Source of the DNA: JAQVSV01 sp041667045
GTDB taxonomy: Bacteria; Elusimicrobiota; Elusimicrobia; Elusimicrobiales; Elusimicrobiaceae
NCBI GenBank assembly: GCA_041667045.1
Contig: JBAYFS010000074.1
Location: 1-10,406, forward strand
Direction of reading: 5' to 3'
Length of the DNA stretch: 10,406 nt
Shown here: piece after piece, positions 7,067 through 10,406 of the stretch
Numbering within the stretch: the stretch's first letter is position 1
Layout: every line of letters starts with the position of its first letter
Translations under genes and position numbers: made by a program
Notes under the pieces: model-generated
The model's input: only the letters and a program-made list of their open reading frames with translations
What the model was told of the DNA's origin: nothing
The model's database searches: none

Positions 7067-7105
7067 TTTGGCAGCATGGTTGGACCAAATGATTCGGAAC
7101 TAAAC

Positions 7106-8002
7106 ATGAACTACGATAATCTGCTAAAGCAAGAAAAAGTCATCACTAAAATCCTGATATCGGATTGTATAACCGTAATTCCATCAATAGTGATAGCGGT
7201 GCGTTCCAATTCATTGGTGCTGATGCTGGATATACTGGATTATGCGCTCGCCATGTCGTCTTATGCCATAGCTATAGTTGTTCTGCGGAAAAGCCGCAAA
7301 AGCCATTCGGGCATATATGATTACGGAATGGGGAAGTTCGAAAGCCTGACATCTTCGGTTATCGCAGCTATCATGCTAGTGGGACTGCTACTGTTATTAG
7401 GCACGGCAGTACACAGATTTTTTTCACCTGTCGCAGTGAACCCATTTTTTGCCGTGGTCGGCATAGCCGTTAAAATAATTTTTTTCTTCATGAACGGTTA
7501 TTTCGCCTTTTCCTGCTATAAAGTCGGCAAGCTATCACCTTCCCCGATAATGGAAGCACAATTCAAGGCCAATATGACATATGCCATAGGCAACATTATT
7601 ACGATTATTTCATTGGCATTAGGGCTGCTATACAGCAATCATTCCTGGGCGAGGCTGGTGGATCCGGCTTTTGTGTTTGTGCTGGCTGTCTTTAGCGGTA
7701 CGGCTTTTATAAGACTTATCAAAAATTCCATGTCGGATCTGCTGGACAAGACGCTTGAGGAAGAACTGCAGTTTAAGATACTCAAGCATGTCGTGACGGC
7801 AGAAGAAGGATATCAACGGTTTTATCATATTCGGTCGCGCAAATCCGGGCCCAAAATCTTTATCGAAATAGCACTAGGTTTTGACCCGTGCACAACGGTG
7901 AGGGAGGCGCTGGCGGTAACCGGAAAAATTAAAAATGCGGTGGAGTCGGATATTCCAAACAGCGCGGTTAATGTTATCATAAGCAACAACGCCGCAGAGT
8001 GA
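7106..8002 (+). CDS. CDF-fold (cation diffusion facilitator-like) membrane protein with degenerate metal sites
   Basis: A 298-residue integral membrane protein with the layout of cation diffusion facilitators: six membrane helices (about 12-32, 37-60, 79-101, 110-135, 156-175, 180-201) and a cytoplasmic C-terminal domain of ferredoxin-like pattern (about 225-295; HIRSRKSGPKIFIEIAL, then an IPNSAVNVII strand). The loop YDYGMGKFESL (71-81) matches the family's Y-x-x-G-H-G-K-x-E segment. The usual ligands are mostly missing. Helix 2 has Asp42 and Asp45, not a DxxxD pair. The helix-5 HxxxD is Gln152/Asn156, and the GHGK His is Met75. The substrate therefore cannot be assumed to be zinc or iron. 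The start is uncertain: ATG 7106 gives a normal short N-terminus, while ATG 7076 and TTG 7064 lie next to or inside the terminator. No strong Shine-Dalgarno is visible. Sampled stretches are more A+T-rich than the preceding operon. Confidence 0.8.
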   Translation: MNYDNLLKQEKVITKILISDCITVIPSIVIAVRSNSLVLMLDILDYALAMSSYAIAIVVLRKSRKSHSGIYDYGMGKFESLTSSVIAAIMLVGLLLLLGTAVHRFFSPVAVNPFFAVVGIAVKIIFFFMNGYFAFSCYKVGKLSPSPIMEAQFKANMTYAIGNIITIISLALGLLYSNHSWARLVDPAFVFVLAVFSGTAFIRLIKNSMSDLLDKTLEEELQFKILKHVVTAEEGYQRFYHIRSRKSGPKIFIEIALGFDPCTTVREALAVTGKIKNAVESDIPNSAVNVIISNNAAE

Positions 8003-8018
8003 AGAATGTTTAACCCGG

Positions 8019-8048
8019 ATTGCGCAATAGATAAAAAGGACCGATCGG
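8019..8048. promoter_or_regulatory. Two short perfect palindromes in the intergenic gap before trmL
   Basis: ATTGCGCAAT (8019-8028) and CCGATCGG (8041-8048) are each perfectly self-complementary. Their centres are 21 bp apart, about two helical turns. They lie in the 126-bp gap (8003-8128) between the CDF-like gene and trmL, which holds no convincing small gene. They could be operator half-sites, but short palindromes also arise by chance. Confidence 0.25.
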
Positions 8049-8114
8049 GTGATGGCACGGCGCGCAATTTTGATAATCGGCGGCGCGGCTCATTCCCCTC
8101 AGCGCCTAAGGTTT

Positions 8115-8122
8115 TATAGAAT
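8115..8122 (+). promoter_or_regulatory. Possible -10 element for trmL
   Basis: TATAGAAT lies only seven bases before the trmL ATG at 8129. If used as a -10 box, the transcript would begin at or very near the start codon and be leaderless, which would fit the lack of a Shine-Dalgarno there. No good -35 element is visible at the right distance, so this is weak. Confidence 0.2.
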
Positions 8123-8128
8123 ACAAGT

Positions 8129-8602
8129 ATGAACATCGTGCTGATCAATCCTGAAATCCCTTTCAATACGGGCAACATAGGCCGTAGCTGCGTGGCGACG
8201 GGCAGTACACTGCATCTGGTTGGCAAGCTGGGATTTAAGATTGAAGATAAAGAGATACGGCGGTCCGGCCTTGATTATTGGCCGAAACTCAAATATAAAC
8301 GTTACCAGGACTTTGAGGAATTTCTGTCATTAAACCAGCCGGACAGTAAGCAGCTTATATTTTTCTCGACAAAAGGGAAACAAAATTTCTGGCAGGCAGA
8401 ATATCATCCGGACAGCTGTCTGGTTTTCGGCTGTGAATCGGCAGGACTTCCGGCTCAGATCTACGAAACCTATCAGGACAGGCTGTTCCGGATCCCCGTT
8501 TCGGATGATGTCCGCTCACTCAATCTTTCCGCTTCGGCCGCCATAGCGCTTTACCACGCCCTTTACCGGACAATGCCGGACACAACACTATTAAAGTTTT
8601 AA
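8129..8602 (+). CDS. trmL: tRNA (cytidine/uridine-34-2'-O)-methyltransferase TrmL
   Basis: This SPOUT-class enzyme uses S-adenosylmethionine to methylate the 2'-hydroxyl of the wobble nucleotide of tRNA-Leu isoacceptors in the cytoplasm. The 157-residue length is that of minimal TrmL, with no extra RNA-binding domain. Family motifs are in order: NIVLINPEIPFNTGNIGRSC (2-21, with the conserved N13-T-G-N and Arg19), RRSGLDYW (44-51), the cofactor-knot segment FGCESAGLP (100-108), and IPVSDDVRSLNLS (122-134) followed by the trefoil-knot helix. The ATG at 8129 gives the usual family N-terminus, although no Shine-Dalgarno precedes it. It follows the CDF-like gene by 126 bp and is convergent with the minus-strand TPR/pseudokinase gene. 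It is a housekeeping gene with no evident tie to the pilus operon. Confidence 0.93.
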   Translation: MNIVLINPEIPFNTGNIGRSCVATGSTLHLVGKLGFKIEDKEIRRSGLDYWPKLKYKRYQDFEEFLSLNQPDSKQLIFFSTKGKQNFWQAEYHPDSCLVFGCESAGLPAQIYETYQDRLFRIPVSDDVRSLNLSASAAIALYHALYRTMPDTTLLKF

Positions 8603-8640
8603 TCGCAGGCAATACCTGTTCAACATAATTCGCAGACCGA

Positions 8641-8670
8641 AAAAAGGCCCGCTTTCTCGCGGGCCTTTTT
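8641..8670. terminator. Bidirectional intrinsic terminator between trmL and the TPR-pseudokinase gene
   Basis: GGCCCGC (8646-8652) pairs perfectly with GCGGGCC (8659-8665) around a six-base loop. Five A-T pairs (8641-8645 with 8666-8670) lengthen the stem to 12 bp and give a U-tract in both directions. It lies 38 bp after the trmL stop and one base from the stop codon of the minus-strand gene, so it can end both convergent transcripts. Confidence 0.92.
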
Positions 8671-8671
8671 C

Positions 8672-10406
8672 TTAAACCGTTTTTCCGTTCGTCTGTCCGG
8701 TGTCCGTATCCGGGAGTTTCCCGATCTTGATTGTCTTTATTTTAAGCTGGGGTTTTCCAGGATCCGAATTATCTGACAAAGCGATCGGCGCGGACGGAGT
8801 ATCCTCTTTACACACAGGTTTTACCGGAGTTTCCTCTTTCCGCATGCCTTCAAAAAGGATATCAGAAGACTCGCTCCGTTTTCCGAAATTCCGCGCCTCT
8901 TCCTGCTTTACCGACTCCGGAGTCTGCACAACCGCCGCTTCCTCAACAACAACAGGCGGCTCCGGAATTTTTACGGCGGTTTCCAACACCGCAAGGAACT
9001 CATCAACCGAGTCAAACCGCTCTTCCGGGTCAGAGTTTAAAGCCTGCGCCAGCACCGCGTCCACCGCCTTTGGGATATCGGGGTTTATTTCGCTGGGCGC
9101 CTTAATTTTTCCTGCTTCCGGAGGAACTCCTGTTACCGTCCTATAGAACACCGCGCCAAGCGCGTATATGTCAAACTGAACGGTAAATCCGTGCTTGACT
9201 CCTTCGGGAGCGATATAATGCTTGCTGCTACCGTTATTGCGAAGAATAACGGTGCCAAGACCCATATTTGCCACCCGGCAGAAACCGTCGGAGCCATCAA
9301 GCATAATATCAGCAGGAATCAGTCCGCCGTTAGACAGGTTCCTGTGATGCAGATAATCCATAGCGGCGCAGACATTGCGGAAAACAGGCATAGCTTCAGC
9401 CAAGGCAAGGACGCGCCCCCCCTCCAGTTCATCCGGCAACAATGCCGCGTCCACATTTTCCGACACGATATACAGTTTCCCGTTTTCAGACAGCACGTTA
9501 AACATTTCGACCAGATTTATATGGCGCACACCTTTGAATTTTCCAAATAACTCTTCCGCTTTAGGAAGGTTTTCAGCCGGGAGCCCGGATATTTCTCTTA
9601 TCATAACAGGCAGTTCGGTTTTATTTACGCCCCGGTAAAGAGTACCGTCATATCCCTCGTAAACAAGGGAAGTCACAGTATACTGCCCGCCCACAGAAAA
9701 CGTTTCAATCTCCTCATCCGGAAAAGTCAGCGTACCAGCGGGCACATTTTCCAAAACCGCACAGCCTGGCATGCCGAATGAAGCCGCCGCAAGCTGCACA
9801 GGCCTGCGCAACGGAACTTTCGGCAAGGCAAACGCCACAAGCAAAGCCACTCCACCCAAAAGGATAGCTGCCACGATCAGTTTAATAACCGGAGAAACTC
9901 TGGCGAACAGCGAAGAACCGGCTTTTGCCGCGGTATAAGACCCGTCAGCCGAAGCCAGAAATTCCGGAGCCTGCGCGCCGTAAAGCGCTATGGCTTTCTG
10001 GAATCGGGGATTAAATTTCTCTTTATTCAGCTCGGTCAGCTGTTTCAAATCTGCAAGCATTTCGGAATACTTGCCCAGTTTTTCCGCGATAAGGCTGTGA
10101 AGCACAAGCAGATTCTCGTTTTTCGGCTCATCGGACAGCGCACTGTTAATGGCAGTGCGGGCTTTTTCAAACTCGCCCATCCCCGCATAAGCCTGTGCCA
10201 GAAGAACAAGGGCTTTTACGTTTCCGGGCGAAAGCTTCAGCACCGTTTGGCAATCGCGAACGACATCAGGATACCGCTTCACAGCGAAACTGCCTCCGGC
10301 GCGTTCGAGATAAGCGTCAACATTGGCAGGATTGGCGATAAGTTTAACCTGCGCGTCGCTTAGCGCCGCGCTGAAGTCAACGTCTCCGCCGGAAGAACCC
10401 GCCAGA
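8672..10406 (-). CDS. TPR - transmembrane - pseudokinase protein (5' truncated by window edge)
   Basis: The minus-strand frame is open to the window edge, so the N-terminus is missing and 577 residues are visible (numbered from the edge). A GTG at 10282 lies inside a TPR and is not the start. At least two, probably three, TPR-like helix pairs occupy about 19-135 (one is AYAGMGEFEKARTAINSAL). A membrane helix lies at 173-195. A protein-kinase-like fold (about 241-477) then keeps a glycine loop with two of three glycines (EGYDGTLYRG), the APE motif (399-401), the helix-F Asp (DIYALG, 412) and the late Arg463. Catalytic positions are lost: VAIK Lys is Arg270, HRD is Asn359-Gly-Gly361, the loop Lys is Ile363, the loop Asn is Asp366, and DFG is Asn380-Met-Gly. 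The tail (about 480-577) is Pro/Glu/Lys-rich and probably disordered. It is likely a signalling scaffold or membrane sensor. The partner is unknown. Confidence 0.85.
   Translation of the reverse strand, partial: LAGSSGGDVDFSAALSDAQVKLIANPANVDAYLERAGGSFAVKRYPDVVRDCQTVLKLSPGNVKALVLLAQAYAGMGEFEKARTAINSALSDEPKNENLLVLHSLIAEKLGKYSEMLADLKQLTELNKEKFNPRFQKAIALYGAQAPEFLASADGSYTAAKAGSSLFARVSPVIKLIVAAILLGGVALLVAFALPKVPLRRPVQLAAASFGMPGCAVLENVPAGTLTFPDEEIETFSVGGQYTVTSLVYEGYDGTLYRGVNKTELPVMIREISGLPAENLPKAEELFGKFKGVRHINLVEMFNVLSENGKLYIVSENVDAALLPDELEGGRVLALAEAMPVFRNVCAAMDYLHHRNLSNGGLIPADIMLDGSDGFCRVANMGLGTVILRNNGSSKHYIAPEGVKHGFTVQFDIYALGAVFYRTVTGVPPEAGKIKAPSEINPDIPKAVDAVLAQALNSDPEERFDSVDEFLAVLETAVKIPEPPVVVEEAAVVQTPESVKQEEARNFGKRSESSDILFEGMRKEETPVKPVCKEDTPSAPIALSDNSDPGKPQLKIKTIKIGKLPDTDTGQTNGKTV

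Noticed and set aside
8058..8087. CGGCGCG direct repeats (8058-8064 and 8081-8087) as a CRISPR-like or phase element
   Set aside because: There are only two 7-base GC-rich copies in a short gap, which chance explains.
9191..9550. Plus-strand open frame opposite the pseudokinase domain
   Set aside because: It lies wholly antisense to a protein with clear conserved motifs and has no domain features of its own.
8672..10282. The minus-strand TPR/pseudokinase gene being complete with start GTG 10282
   Set aside because: Another 41 in-frame codons without a stop reach the window edge and include the first half of a TPR, so the gene continues outside.

Overview
The window comes from a diderm (outer-membrane) bacterium, because it encodes an outer-membrane secretin together with the rest of a type IV pilus / type II secretion-like assembly line. 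Base composition is moderate, around 50% G+C by eye. The pilin N-termini and the TPR-kinase-like protein would fit Elusimicrobiota or a related uncultured diderm phylum. That placement is a guess from sequence style and nothing in the window proves it.

Positions 1-7066 hold the 3' part of a tightly packed plus-strand operon. It runs in the order of a gsp cluster: the end of a PilP/GspC-like linker, a secretin (D), an assembly ATPase (E), an inner-membrane platform protein (F), a pilin or major pseudopilin (G-like), and three minor pilin-like proteins resembling I/PilV, J/PilW and K/PilX. Gaps are 0-45 bp, most genes have a clear Shine-Dalgarno, and one stop/start pair overlaps (TAATG). The operon ends in a strong intrinsic terminator at 7034-7066. 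The ATPase carries a two-motif MshEN domain of the cyclic-di-GMP-binding type. The four mature pilin-like proteins contain 8, 4, 8 and 2 cysteines, which suggests disulfide-stabilised exported domains. No prepilin peptidase, retraction ATPase or PilM/N/O gene lies in the window.

Positions 7067-8670 hold two plus-strand genes unrelated to the operon. The first is a cation-diffusion-facilitator-fold membrane protein in which most canonical metal ligands are replaced. The second is trmL, a SPOUT tRNA wobble-ribose methyltransferase. The 126-bp gap between them contains two short perfect palindromes and a possible -10 element.

Positions 8671-10406 hold one minus-strand gene, 5'-truncated by the window edge, convergent with trmL and sharing a bidirectional terminator with it. 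It encodes N-terminal TPR repeats, one membrane helix, and a C-terminal protein-kinase fold in which the catalytic Lys, HRD Asp, catalytic-loop Asn and DFG Asp are all substituted. It is therefore a predicted pseudokinase. This gene and the secretion/pilus operon with its c-di-GMP-type ATPase are the most interesting content.
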